A stretch of DNA of 64,000 nt from Hyposmocoma kahamanoa (GCF_003589595.1 NW_020654289.1:7250181-7314180); one strand, 5' to 3'; shown: positions 34,755 to 46,292, counted from the first letter of the stretch. Program-made: numbers and translations. The notes: generated by a model not told the origin, from the sequence alone.

Positions 34755-34890
34755 TCGACTTAGGTTTTCGCGATTGTTATACATAAGATTTGAAACATTT
34801 ATTTCGGTTGAAACTCACTAGATATATGATATATCTAGTGATAATAATATAACGTTTCGTGCCCTTCACAGATCCCGTGGTCGCATCTTA
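34755..34890 (+). repeat. Family E repeat copy 5 with a palindromic insertion
   Basis: Starts CTTAGGTTTTCGCGATTG and ends near GATCCCGTGGTCGC. In its middle a 27 bp palindrome (34815-34841, TCACTAGATATAT arms) replaces the usual GATTTAAATCGCG segment. Confidence 0.6.
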
Positions 34891-34943
34891 CTAAAATGGT
34901 AAAATCTAAATCTAAGTCTAAATATTAATGCAAACCACGTTAT

Positions 34944-35225
34944 TTTTAACCGACTTCAAAAAGTAGGAGGTTCTCAGTTCGACTGTGTTTTTTTTCTGTG
35001 TATGTTATGCGATTACTCCGACATTTGTGAACCGATTTTGATGATTCTTTTTTTGTTGGAAAGAGGGTACCTTAGTATTGGTCCCATTAAAATCTGAAGA
35101 ATATATTCACCTCTAAGGGTGGCAAATTGGGGGCTGAAGCCGGTTTCGCGCACTTTCCTGTAACCGATTTCAATGAAACTTGGCAAATAGATGTAATTCC
35201 ACAAACTTTTGAGGTCTTTTTTTAT
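34944..35225 (+). repeat. Family A repeat, copy 3, deleted
   Basis: Left end AACCGACTTCAAAA and right end ACTTTTGAGGTC are present. The central ~200 bp including the GGAGCAATTA block is missing. Confidence 0.75.
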
Positions 35226-36845
35226 ATAAAATAGTTATCCGTTATAGTTACAAACGTTATTAATTAAATAAAGGTATTTAATAAATGACGTTTGATTGAC
35301 GTTTAATTTTCCAAAGACTATTCCAATTGACTCTACATATCGCACTGCTATTACAATAGTGTTGTAACTCAAAATATGTGAAATTTAAGATTATACCATT
35401 ATTGAACGTAAACTTTGATCCTCTACACGTCAATAAAACCATCGTTTAAACAATGTAAGAAACAACTAAAAGATATCTTCTTAACTCAAAATGAGACACG
35501 CTTTATGTGAGCCTTCCGACCTATGAGCCTTCGTTCTGGCCAAAATAGTCCTCATTTAAAAATATAAAATTACTTTTTCTCTTTTATTTTAAGTACATTT
35601 GGTAAGTAGGAAATTAGTTTTTGAGTTAATACACTATTTTATTAAATGTGCGATATGTACTACAAAATATTTGATTTTTTATAACAATACGATTATTATT
35701 AAACTATATTTATTATACTAATAGTTGCCAAACTTAAGACTGAGAATTAGAGAGATTGCCAGAAACAAGTATAGCAGGCATTTTCTGTCTTTCCGACTCT
35801 GTATCGCCGATCAAGCCACTGTGTTAACTTATGATCTGTTAAACTGTAGAGGGGTTAGCCAATAGATAGACGTCGAACGTCACAATTGTAGAAGTTTCGC
35901 TTCTGCAGATTATGGGTATGAATTGTCGCGGACGAAATGGAGATATCTTATTGATCGTCAATTTTTGGTAGAAGAAGGCACTCGGAGAAGAAGATTTTGA
36001 TCAGACATCTATGTCAGTTGACATTTGATTGCCACACATGCTAAAAGGATGTCTTACAGTTAAAGTATACCTGCACTTAATATCAGAGAGAGAACATGTG
36101 TCCGACAGCGGACATTCGGCGCGTAATATCGTGGATGACATGTGTGACAGCGAAACATGGGTCAAATTATTATTGCACCCTCCACGTCCCTACTACGATA
36201 CCTACATACATTTTTACTAAACAAGAGGGCTGATTTGGTCTTGAAACGAACAGAGTACATTACAATAAACGAGCAGAATATACTCTGGATTCTATACAAT
36301 TTACGTTTGTTAAAAAAAAAGAATAGTTTCTTTTTAGGTGGAAGATAAATTCAACTCAAGGCGCTTAGGTTTTGTCACAATGATGTTTGTGGCTGTAGTT
36401 TGTTGCAAATAGGTAACTATTACTAACGCTTTAGGGCTCAAGCCATTTCCAGGTATCGATATGTGTACAGAGTCGGAGTTAATACCGAAAGGCGCACAAT
36501 AGCGACCCTCCTCATCCGACGGCGATTCCTTCCATTTATTGCGCCCTTTTTTAATCCCCACCTTATGACCGTGTAAATGTAAGCGCAAGGGTTAATATCG
36601 TATTTTATTGGCCCCGAGCCGCTCGAGTTTTTCACATATAACCCTGATTTCAATCTGAGTGTGTAATGAGACAGATATGTGTGAGTTTATGAAAAAGATT
36701 TTCGCTCTTCATATTTTTGATTTACATATGAAGTGAAAGGTGATTTTCTGTTACAGTAAATTTGCATATTTGATGTGGAATGTAAAAAAATAAATTAGGA
36801 TTTGCTACGAAAACTTGAGATGGGATGAAGCTTTTTTATATTATA
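35226..36845. other. No gene or recognised repeat seen
   Basis: Frames of 63-84 codons (36029-36653) lack motifs. A patch at 36380-36640 is less AT-rich, but the frames on its minus strand overlap each other and match nothing I know. Confidence 0.4.
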
Positions 36846-36975
36846 CCAAGTGACAAGATGAACACGAAATGCGCCTTGTGGTAAGCGACATGCCTGTCAT
36901 AGCAGTTGCAGTGCCTTTATATCGCAAAGATCTGAGAGGCACTGCCACTGCGTCCGTCACATTGAGATTTAATTG
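36846..36975 (-). repeat. Family B repeat, 3' half (split copy)
   Basis: The reverse complement gives the GCAGTGGCAGTGCC block through the CTTGTCACTTGG end. It is interrupted at about 36975 and resumes at 37506, where the 5' half continues. Confidence 0.75.
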
Positions 36976-36986
36976 ATTGTATATAC

Positions 36987-37276
36987 CATTGACTTACAAA
37001 TAAATGGACGACGGGTCTAATACACAAACCACGAAAAAAATGTCCCAAGTCAACCTATTTAAACGTAGTGACATGTAAAGGAATAAGTATGAAAAAGCTA
37101 AAACGTTGAATTTAAATTGTAATGTCATCGCAGTACTGTCTAATTTTGCTTGCTTCGCTGTCAGTCGAACAAACGAAGACTAAAGCGTGAATGACGCTCT
37201 GTATACGATTTTAACGCCCTATAAGATCGGACACTTTTTAACGCGGACCCGACGTCCATATAATTGTAAGTCAATG
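36987..37276 (+). mobile_element. Family C MITE (hAT-like), copy 1
   Basis: 290 bp with inverted ends CATTGACTTACAA...TTGTAAGTCAATG. The inverted match extends to ~31 positions with three mismatches. Flanks GTATATAC and GTATTACC match at only five of eight positions, so this target duplication is decayed or rearranged. It is non-coding and lies in the sequence that splits a family B copy. Confidence 0.85.
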
Positions 37277-37505
37277 GTATTACCATATCTTGATGGAGTA
37301 TGTACGGATTTAGATTGTAATTTGGCAAAGTCAGGTGTATGCAACATTTTCTTATCTTTCCCAAGATCAAAGGAAGCAAAATTGTTATATAGATTGGTTT
37401 GATGTGGGAATTAAGCGAAGACCGTAGATAATGTTCAAGGAGCCTGTCAATATGGGGGCAACATTTTCTAATCAAGAAAAAACCTTTCCTAAATAAAGAT
37501 TTGAA

Positions 37506-37650
37506 AAAGTCTTATGTGCCTTATTTTACCAGCTACTTTACCGTTCAAAATCAGAACGCATTAATACTGACATTACTGCTTCGCGGCAGAAATAGGTACG
37601 GTGGCAGTACTTCCCTGGACACTCTACCGCAAGCTCTACTGCTACTAAAG
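37506..37650 (-). repeat. Family B repeat, 5' half (split copy)
   Basis: The reverse complement gives AGTAGAGCTTGCGGT, GGAAGTACTGCCACCGTACC and the AGCAGTAATGTCAG block up to AGGCACATAAGAC, completing 36846-36975. Confidence 0.75.
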
Positions 37651-37744
37651 ATACCTGTAAGAAGATATTAAACAAACGAAATCCTTTTGAGTTATAGGAA
37701 TATCTTTTTTTAAATATCTTTAATGCCTATCGCGTCTAGCCTCG

Positions 37745-37890
37745 GTGGATGACCAGTGGATTGACTGACCATAAAGACCGACTTACTAGACTGACAGGAA
37801 TAGCGAGGGTAGTCCTGACTAAGTCTCTTACGAGGGAAGACGTCTTCTCCTAATCTAAAATTTATACAGACACCGTACAGTGGCTAAAAC
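37745..37890 (+). repeat. Family L fragment, copy 2
   Basis: Shares the GGATGACCAG, ACTAGACTGACAGG and GACGTCTTCTCCT order with the reverse complement of 5291-5420. Function unknown. Confidence 0.4.
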
Positions 37891-38339
37891 TGATTTGGAC
37901 AATTGAAACTTACTAATTCCAGAGACCATTGTCAAATTGCGACGGAGCATTCACACTCATAATGTCTTTGTCATGATGACTTCGTGGTTCTATACTCAAA
38001 GGAAGGAAATTGTAGCTGGTACGTCGCCGACTAGAGTAATTTGATGCTAATTATTTGCGCCAACGACAAGAGCCTTTGCGAACAATTAACGAGTTGCTTT
38101 AAAGAAAACTTCCACGTTCAAGCCCGCTTCCAACATTTCTTATCAACGGTTCTCGAATCTCTTTGGACTTTTTTCTTCTTATTTTTTTCTATGAAATAAT
38201 AAGTATTAACGTAATTAATTGAATATCACGATGTGTTACTATCATGATATTCAATAATTTTTTTGTGAAATTACTCCACTACTTTGTTATAATTATTGTT
38301 AAAAAGATCGGCAAAGAAGTCGTTAAAAACAAAAAAAGA
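37891..38339. other. No gene seen
   Basis: AT-rich sequence with no supported feature. Confidence 0.35.
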
Positions 38340-38490
38340 GATCTGCAACATAAAAATTTCGTGAGGTCTGATGGTTCGTTCTGTACCTCAGTTGGGAGTG
38401 CGTCAGGCAGTCAGGTTGAATCCAGCCGGATGGAAAGACTTTTTCTCAGTGTTCGATCTTCGTATTAATAATTATAATATATTATATCAG
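38340..38490 (+). repeat. tRNA-derived SINE family I, degenerate copy
   Basis: ATCTGCAACA, ACCTCAGTTGGG (decayed A box), AGGTTGAATCCAGCCGGAT (B box region) and CGTATTAATAATTATAA are in the same order as 52749-52935. Confidence 0.6.
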
Positions 38491-39090
38491 TTTGAGAGTT
38501 ACGATATCTGAAAGTCGATTTTGAGTTACGTGCTGTTTTAAAGTTTATACACATTCATTTATTGCAAAAATTAGACCCTCTTCGTAAAAAATCCGCCATT
38601 ACGTTACCTGTGAATATATTTACTGTATTTTACGCATAACTTTTGAAAGTATGTTTTTTATAAAAAGCGTTTTCAAAGAGCAAACAAAAGTATTAGGCTT
38701 CGATTTTTATATTAAGCTGCTGGCGTATACAATGAATCTGTTGCCCAAAATTATACTTTTCAGTTCTTTGTTTTTCATGTGGCGGACCTATAGTTTAAAT
38801 TCGAGTATTGTTCGAGAAACCATCGCTGTTAAGAATAATTAATGAGTGTTCCTTAGTACCACAGCAGGTATAATAGGATACTAAGCTGTATTCACCTCGT
38901 AATTAATTATCTTATTATGAAACTTGCTTTGGTAGTTTTATTTCTAAAAAAATAGCTTTTGTCAATCATTGTTTGTTTCGTTCAAAGCCGTTTATTTGTT
39001 AACTTTTATTAAAGACAGTAGTGATTTGTTGATTAAATTGACTTTTTTGCTTTCCTAATTAATTTAATTCGAGAACATCGGAATCCCAGA
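38491..39090. other. No gene seen
   Basis: AT-rich sequence up to the assembly gap. Confidence 0.4.
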
Positions 39091-39490
39091 NNNNNNNNNN
39101 NNNNNNNNNNNNNNNNNNNNNNNNNNNNNNNNNNNNNNNNNNNNNNNNNNNNNNNNNNNNNNNNNNNNNNNNNNNNNNNNNNNNNNNNNNNNNNNNNNNN
39201 NNNNNNNNNNNNNNNNNNNNNNNNNNNNNNNNNNNNNNNNNNNNNNNNNNNNNNNNNNNNNNNNNNNNNNNNNNNNNNNNNNNNNNNNNNNNNNNNNNNN
39301 NNNNNNNNNNNNNNNNNNNNNNNNNNNNNNNNNNNNNNNNNNNNNNNNNNNNNNNNNNNNNNNNNNNNNNNNNNNNNNNNNNNNNNNNNNNNNNNNNNNN
39401 NNNNNNNNNNNNNNNNNNNNNNNNNNNNNNNNNNNNNNNNNNNNNNNNNNNNNNNNNNNNNNNNNNNNNNNNNNNNNNNNNNNNNNNNNN
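39091..39490. other. Assembly gap (400 N)
   Basis: Exactly 400 undetermined bases. Any apparent reading frame across it is meaningless. Confidence 1.
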
Positions 39491-40439
39491 ATAATATTTT
39501 TCATGCACATTTATCATTTTATTAGCACTTGCTGAGCGTTAGAGGATGTAAAACAAACAAAGAGTTTGGAGCTGTAAATTCGACTGATAAGCACACGACT
39601 CTCGCCGCCGTATATCCGCTTTATTGGACAGAGGAATTTAGCTCAAAAATAAATTTATGGTTCTGTCTTTATAGGAGTACTATTGCTTACTAGTGTAGTG
39701 TACGTGGGAGACTTTACTATTTTCAACTATAAAATATAACTTGTATTGTCATTTTTATCACTACTTCTCTCAGCACTACTGAGATATCTCGAATTAAAAC
39801 GGTTTTCTTCATTGTCTTTGTTATGAAGTAAAACATGATAGTAGTTTATGTGACTGTTACATAATGAAAGGCATTAAAATACGAGTGTGGGTTAAAAACG
39901 TCACACGAGTGTTTTAATGCCTAATTATGTACAGTTACATATACTGCTTTATCTACACACATATTATAAGCTCTCTGTGATGTGTTCAGGAACCGCATGT
40001 TACGACTGGCGAAATGGCGGCAAATAAAAACTTTTCTCACGCATGTCACACAATCGTAATTTTTATTTTTAATTCATAATCAAACTAGAATCGGCCCCAA
40101 CTATCATATCGTTCGATATCAAGTAACGTGTGAAATTGTCAAAATTGTTTGCTATAGACATTTCATTTCGAGTTAAACTTCATCTCGACTGATATTAGAA
40201 TTGAGGTCCAATCAAATTGTTTCGTTTTTCAGAGATGTTCGAAATTTGAATGTAATAATAACATAGAATTCGATGTTATTATGAAGCAATAATAACATTT
40301 TCACGGATTAGAAATTTGTTCTAACAAAACGGTTTTTGAACACATTATAGAGAGTTTATGGTATATCTGTACATAAATTACATTTTTACAGTAGCGTCAC
40401 AGGACGTAAACGAAAATGTATTGTTTCATTATGTTATGT
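39491..40439. other. No gene seen
   Basis: A short imperfect inverted pair (GGCATTAAAATACGAGTGTG against CACACGAGTGTTTTAATGCC) lies at 39870-39922. Nothing else recognised. Confidence 0.45.
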
Positions 40440-40770
40440 TAATAATCGATGCTACCTCAACTCGAATTCAATATTTTTCCTTACAAATACGGTTCATTTT
40501 GCATGGGTCGAGCGGTAGGGAAACTGACTTTGTTTCAGAATTATTTTTTTTACAAATCAAATGAAAATCATTTGAAAAATGTATATCGTATACCTACTAT
40601 TCATGTTCAGTTTAGTTCAGCTGATATTAAAAAATCCTTGATATATGTAAAGTACCTATTAAATACAGCGGTTTTCTTGTAAAATTTCGAGGTAAGTTTG
40701 TGTTTTTCTTTAATTATGAAAATTTTTAGGAATCGTATTTTCATATCGCATTATAATCAGTGTAAATCCT
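40440..40770 (+). repeat. Family K repeat copy 1
   Basis: Matches the reverse complement of 42480-42900: GGGTCGAGCGGTAGGGAAAC, ATATATGTAAAGTACCTA, GTAAAATTTCGAGGTAAGTT and TGAAAATTTTTAGGAATC. It is non-coding and directly followed by family A copy 4. Confidence 0.7.
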
Positions 40771-40773
40771 CAA

Positions 40774-41270
40774 TTTTTAACCGACTTCAAAAAAGGAGGA
40801 GGTTCTCAATTCGACTGTATGTTCTTTTTTTTTTGTATGTATGTTACGCGATAACTCCGGTATTCGTGAACCGATTTTCATGATTCTTTTTTTGTTGGAA
40901 AGGGGGTTCTTCCACAGTGGTCCCATTTCATTTTGAAGGAAATCATCCACCTCAAGAGGTGGCTGTTCACGCATGAAGATTCATTTTTATAAATAGCACC
41001 TAACTTTAATTTAGGAGCAATTACTTTTAGCAATCATTTAGTTGATTTTGCTATTTCATTTCATTTCATTTATTTCATATTGAATTGTCAAGGCGTTTTT
41101 CCCTCGATATACTTTGAGTAGTGTCGTAGTGAGAACCTATTTTTATTATCTCCAGTGTCAAGTCCTGTATAGTGGCTAACTAGGGGATATTTCAATGAAA
41201 CTTAGCAAATAGACGTAATTCCACGTACTTTTGAGGTCGGTTTTTTAGTACTCTGTACTGAGATTATGCT
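40774..41270 (+). repeat. Family A repeat, copy 4, full length
   Basis: Both ends are present (AACCGACTTCAAAA and ACTTTTGAGGTCGG, then AGTACTCTGTACTGAG). A short TCATT microsatellite (about 41054-41080) replaces part of the middle. Confidence 0.8.
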
Positions 41271-42097
41271 ATATATTTAAGGGTGATTTAAAGGTGATTG
41301 ATCTTTGACTGTCCTTGTTATATGGAATCAACCAAAGTCATTTCAGATTTTATCGAGTCCTGAGCAGAATAGTATTTATATATGAAAAATATTAATAGAC
41401 GCAACATTAATACAAGGAATAAAAAAGAACTGGCTGTTCTCGACAATCGTCTTCACGAAGTCACACAATTTTTTAGGGGGCAACGCAATAAAATTATAAT
41501 GAAACACAAACTTTAGATTAAGGATTATTGCGTACTTAGGGGATTCGCTCTGGGCCTTTTGGAGGGAAAAGTGTCGTTTTTATTTTGACTTTCAATTATT
41601 TTGTGAAATCTAGTTTAAAGTGGAATAGGATAGTGCTATTGTGCCTTAATCGAAGATTAAAACGCAAAATTATACGAATCTCGAACTAAAATACCCGTAT
41701 CGGCCCGTTCTAAGGAATCCCGAGCCAATCCAAACACGCTGCCTCAAATTGCCTATCCTCTTTGTGGCGGCCATATTTACAGAAACATAATTAAACGAAG
41801 ACAAGGACTTGTATCCAAGCCAAAATTATTAATAAAAAAAAATTGCGTACTTAGATGACAAAACTCCTTGGGAATGACTTGGTGTATTTATTTCGATTTA
41901 TAATAATGTTTGAAATAATATTGTAAATGATAAATGTGTACAAATATTTATTTACAAAGGGTTTCGTACTCATTTTTCTCTGTGGAATCTCCCTAAACAG
42001 ATTTTAATCAGTGTAGTGATGTCAAGTGTGTTTACTGTGTCAAATGTGGTTCGAGTTCCTCGTGAAAAAGTTTTACTGCGACTTTATATAATTCTGA
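41271..42097. other. No gene seen
   Basis: AT-rich sequence with no supported feature. Confidence 0.4.
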
Positions 42098-42199
42098 CGC
42101 CAAACAGTAATGTGAGCATTACTGCTTTCCTCCCTTGAAGGGTAAGGGTGCTGGTGAAATTACAGTAATATGGGATTTGTCAACTTACGTCTCAAGGGT
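42098..42199 (+). repeat. Family B repeat, central fragment
   Basis: ACGCCAAACAGTAATGTGAG through GTCTCAAGGGTGACAG. It is cut at the junction with family D copy 2. Confidence 0.7.
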
Positions 42200-42210
42200 G
42201 ACAGTCTTCG

Positions 42211-42361
42211 CGAGTCGATGCTTGGTTAAAGTCGAGTGGTTTCGCGCATCACCGTGCGATACTTGCGCGCAGTGAGGTGTCAGATCAGACCAGACCAGTT
42301 GTGGTTGAAAAACAGGACGCGACGCGACGCTTCCACTCTGCGCCAGTGTGAGTTGAACCTT
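42211..42361 (+). repeat. Family D MITE, right half
   Basis: Matches 48590-48751: GCGCGCAGTGAGGTGTCAG, TTGAAAAACAGGACGCGACG and CTCTGCGCCAGTGTGAGTTG. The left terminal repeat is missing. Confidence 0.7.
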
Positions 42362-42479
42362 ATGAGAATAAAATTTCTTACGAGTCTATACAACCTCAAA
42401 TGGCTTTGATTGATTCCGCATAACAATGAAATTGTTGAATAAAATAAAAAAAATCAGTGCAGGTATATCCTCAATTTTT

Positions 42480-42900
42480 TTCACCCTGTATACTAATATA
42501 GGGTGAAAACATGATTCCTAAAAATTTTCACGATAGAAAGAAAACACAAACTTACCTCGAAATTTTACAAAAAAACTGCTGTATTTTTTTAAATAGATAC
42601 TTCTTTTATAAATAGTTTACTTAGGTTGTTTTTTTTATAAATATTTTTTATCAGTAGGTACTTTACATATACCAATGATTATTTTTATATCAACTGCACT
42701 AAATTGAACACACATTGTATACGATATAAATTTTTGAAATAAATGTTTCCCTGCCGCTCGACCCAAGCGATATTAACCGTATTAGCACGGAAAAAACAAT
42801 TTTTTTCCGTGCTAATACGGTTAATTTTGCTTGAATTTTACCACAGCTCAAATTCAATAATTTGAGGTGTGGTTGTATCGACTCATACACCCGAACTGAC
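42480..42900 (-). repeat. Family K repeat copy 2
   Basis: Inverted relative to copy 1, ~1.7 kb away. It contains a perfect 25 bp hairpin at 42772-42825 that copy 1 lacks. Confidence 0.7.
42772..42825. repeat. Perfect 25 bp hairpin
   Basis: 42772-42796 pairs with 42801-42825 around a CAAT loop (ATTAACCGTATTAGCACGG arm). Confidence 0.92.
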
Positions 42901-43595
42901 TGAATAATTGATATACAGGTTTATTTGTAAAATACAAAAAATCCTGCAGGGCTATATTACTAACATCATAAAGAGTAATTTTTATTCCATGACTTTTACA
43001 AGATGTAATAATTGTGTCAAAAAAATTTTTTTTATACTATCTGACTTTTTAGACATGTATCTAGTAGTAAGGTAGTCAGTTCGTACATGCAAGCATCCAC
43101 CCCGACGAACCCTCCAGCGCTGTGTTTTGCACAGAGTTAACACACACCGTTTAGAGCGATCTACGAGTATTTAAAGATTTCTATTTTTGTATAAAAGTAA
43201 AATGTTATGAATTATTAAAAATCATGGAACAAAAGTTGTTATTTAGGTTGTCTTAATGTAACATATACTTCTTACATTAGACGCATGAAATGAATGAATG
43301 AATGTATGAATGAAATATTCTTTGTAGCACATTAAAAATAACAATGACAACACAGAACAGTAATGCAAGAATCACAGTTAAGCTTATGTCCAACAGGCGG
43401 CCTTATTGGTAGGTAGCAATTTCTTCCAGGCAACCGTAGGATAGAAATTTAAGAGTTGGAAGAGGAGGTGCAACCAAAGAAATTCTTCTAATGAAAGTGT
43501 TTTCAATAGATCAATCATACTCATCAATAAAGTTAATGTAAAAATAAAGATACAATTGAAATGTATACATAAATAATAATATATACTAAATAAGA
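42901..43595. other. No gene seen
   Basis: A short GAATGAATGAATG run lies near 43286-43312. Nothing else recognised. Confidence 0.4.
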
Positions 43596-43642
43596 TTATT
43601 ATTATTATTATGTTGAGTGTGTGCGTTATTATTATTATTACA
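43596..43642 (+). repeat. SINE J tail fragment between two (TTA)n tracts
   Basis: GTTGAGTGTGTGCG is bracketed by ATT repeats, the same order as the end of J copies 3 and 5. Confidence 0.65.
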
Positions 43643-44498
43643 AAACGTTATGCAATAAGGAATTACATTGAAGGAAATGGAAAGAAAAAACCAGACTTAA
43701 TACTTAGGGAATGTTGTTTAACACTTCGTTACATTTTAACATAATACACATAAATGTAATATTTTCAACGAGGTTGTAAGTATCTTACAAATTACCCTTT
43801 ATAGGTACACAGTATAGAGAATGTCTATCAATAAACGATTGCTTCCAGACCCCAAATCCTGTGGTTTTCATTAGCACTTTAACATACACGGAAGGTTCTT
43901 TGACTAGTGAATTCATCGCATCAAGAACACGTAACCATGCAATGAGTATATGAGTAAAGTTGAGTATAAGTATTTAGAATCGTCATAGCAAAGCACCTGT
44001 CTGTTTTGATTTAGATTGAAGCCTGGATATGCGGGTTGAAAATATGTGAAACATTTTCAGTTCGTGTAACTGGAATAAATTTATGGTGCGTAACAAGAAT
44101 ATCTGTAGTGTGACAGTGGAAACTATAATCCATTGTCATACATCAATATAAATTCCAGAGTCAATTCAAGTGCGATGCGTATGCAAATCGAAATTAATAT
44201 TATAGAACTGCTACTTACCCTAGTTTGGAATAGGTTAGGTTGGAAGTTTTTCAATATGCAATAAACATTTAAATATCTATTTACATAGCTATTTTTATAT
44301 AATAATTATCTTATATATTGTCAATTCAGATGATTTGTGCGCACCTTTTTTAGCGAAGTGAGCGTGCCGTGGCAGCGGACAGCGAGTGCTGCCAGAGGCG
44401 ATTTTGTTCGCATATCCGAACATTTAAGGGTTAGGTTAAGAATATTTTATATGATATATTACATCCCGAAATAATGTATTACATGTATTTTTTTATAC
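43643..44498. other. No gene seen
   Basis: Contains a GC-richer patch near 44345-44410 with no recognised feature. Confidence 0.4.
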
Positions 44499-44506
44499 AT
44501 TGTACT

Positions 44507-44792
44507 CATTGACTTACAATTATATGGACGTCGGGTCCGCGCTAAAAAGTGTCCGAACTTATAGGGCGTTAAAATCGTATACAGAGCGTCATTCACGCTT
44601 TAGTCGTCGTTTGTTCGACTGACAGCGAAGCAAGCAAAATTAGACAGTACTGCGATGACATTATAATTTAAATTCAACGTTTTAGCTTTTTCATATTCCT
44701 TTACATGTCACTACGTTTAAATAGGTTGACTTGGGACATTTTTGTCGTGGTTTTTGTATTAGACCCGTCGTCCATTTATTTGTAAGTCAATG
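44507..44792 (-). mobile_element. Family C MITE (hAT-like), copy 2
   Basis: 286 bp, CATTGACTTACAA ends, flanked by a perfect 8 bp duplication ATTGTACT at 44499-44506 and 44793-44800. The 8 bp duplication and CA...TG ends fit the hAT superfamily. Non-coding. Confidence 0.93.
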
Positions 44793-44800
44793 ATTGTACT

Positions 44801-45714
44801 GGTAATACTTATACCATTAATTCATCATAATATGTAATGTTTGTAAAAGTGAAGGTTTATTCTACAAAATGAAGTGATCAAAAGTCAATTAAATTCATGG
44901 TTCGTATCAGCGGAAGGGCAATGATTCCACTGATTTGAAATCGAACACGAGCCATTGGGCACATTTCCTGTTCACCTGTTCTGTCGCAACTCGCTGAATT
45001 TCGTTTACACGAGCTTTGGAAATGTAACAAATGTTCTAAGAGAGTTAATTTCGGCTTTGGGTTTACGTTAATCGTCAATGGAATGTGAATTCTCAGTCTT
45101 ATTCCTGGGCACGCATTGCCATAGCGGATTTGAAAGTTTTTGAAACCGAACTCAGCTTAGTCGGAGTAAAGATAATTTGTTCAGGTGGGAATTTTCGGAT
45201 GGTTCTAACTTGGATTCTTTGCGCGGTGTGATTAAAACGATTAATGGGATTAGTGAGTTTTACCTTTTAACCGACGATATGTCGTATTTACACTGTGTTT
45301 TTAGTATCATAAGAAATATCGTCGTCAGTCAGTTGCAATCCACGCCAATAAAAGTACCCCACACAGAGTACTGTCTTTCCTGCAATACTCTGTTATTCCC
45401 AATCCCTTTCTCAAGTGGTTATTCCTCGGGGTGGGTTATCCTTCAGTTTGTTTAAGGCCAGATCGGCATTTGTATAATTTCATATGTTCGCGTGTCACCA
45501 ACGAGATCGGTTTTCACTTTTTTGATCGCAAAATTATATTCGCGTATGACACACATTGCGCCCTCTTTGTCGTAAATAACGCATTTAGGCACGTTTCTAG
45601 ATCAATAACTTTAACAATTTAAAGATATTTTTTCTAATACAAAATGTCAATTACGTTGATTTTGGATTTAAGGATAAAACTGGAGCTTAATAACATATAC
45701 TTCACGCTTGTTTC
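44801..45714. other. No recognised gene
   Basis: A 92-codon plus-strand frame (45177-45455) and smaller frames downstream have no motif I recognise. Short unannotated exons cannot be excluded. Confidence 0.4.
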
Positions 45715-46092
45715 CCAACGGAGTAAGCAAAGACAACAGTCTTCCACTTGCTATGGTCCTGACACACATCTTTCACCTCATCAACACGCATCAGTGCTTA
45801 CATGCTCGTCAGTTAAGAGTACTCTTGACCGGGCGATTCTTTAGGATGGCCTCAATTTGGTCATGGTAAGTTTGCCTTGGTCGGCCCATACCAAGTTGCC
45901 CATACACTCGCCTTATAAACCTGTTTCATTAATCTTCTTTGATTCATTATCTCAACATGTCCGAACCATCTTAGCATCCCTTTCTCTATCTTTGTCACTA
46001 TATTTTCTTCCACGCCGCAACGCTCTCTGAATAAGATATAATAAAAACGATTATTGAGAGTTGTAGATCTCGTTTTGCTGGTCCCAGACATA
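45715..46092 (-). pseudogene. Non-LTR retrotransposon ORF2 C-terminal fragment
   Basis: The minus-strand frame from 46091 contains VEENIVTKIEKGMLRWFGHV and RRLMKQVYKASV, the conserved tail of an insect endonuclease-reverse transcriptase family. After stops, MRVDEVKDVCQDHSKWKTVV follows near 45715-45800. Related to 22499-22705. The RT catalytic domain is absent, so it is a dead 5'-truncated copy. Confidence 0.75.
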
Positions 46093-46292
46093 TCAATAAG
46101 TGAATTTTACTAAAAATGTCGATTGCGTTTGTCATAATATGGAGCATTGGCGACACATTTTATACAGCACGATATGCCATTTAGTCATAAAAATGGGCGT
46201 CATAAATTGGAACACCACAATTCAAATATTTGTTGCACGTTACGTACAAAAAAGTCAAATTAAAAATAATTGTCGACATTTAGGCACTAAGT

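Noticed and set aside
36029..36653. Cluster of 63-84 codon frames on both strands
   Set aside because: Mutually overlapping and without motifs; no evidence for a gene.
39059..39517. Reading frames of ~150 codons across the gap
   Set aside because: They consist almost entirely of undetermined bases.
45177..45455. 92-codon plus-strand frame
   Set aside because: Hydrophobic but unlike any family I know, and no transcript evidence can be seen.
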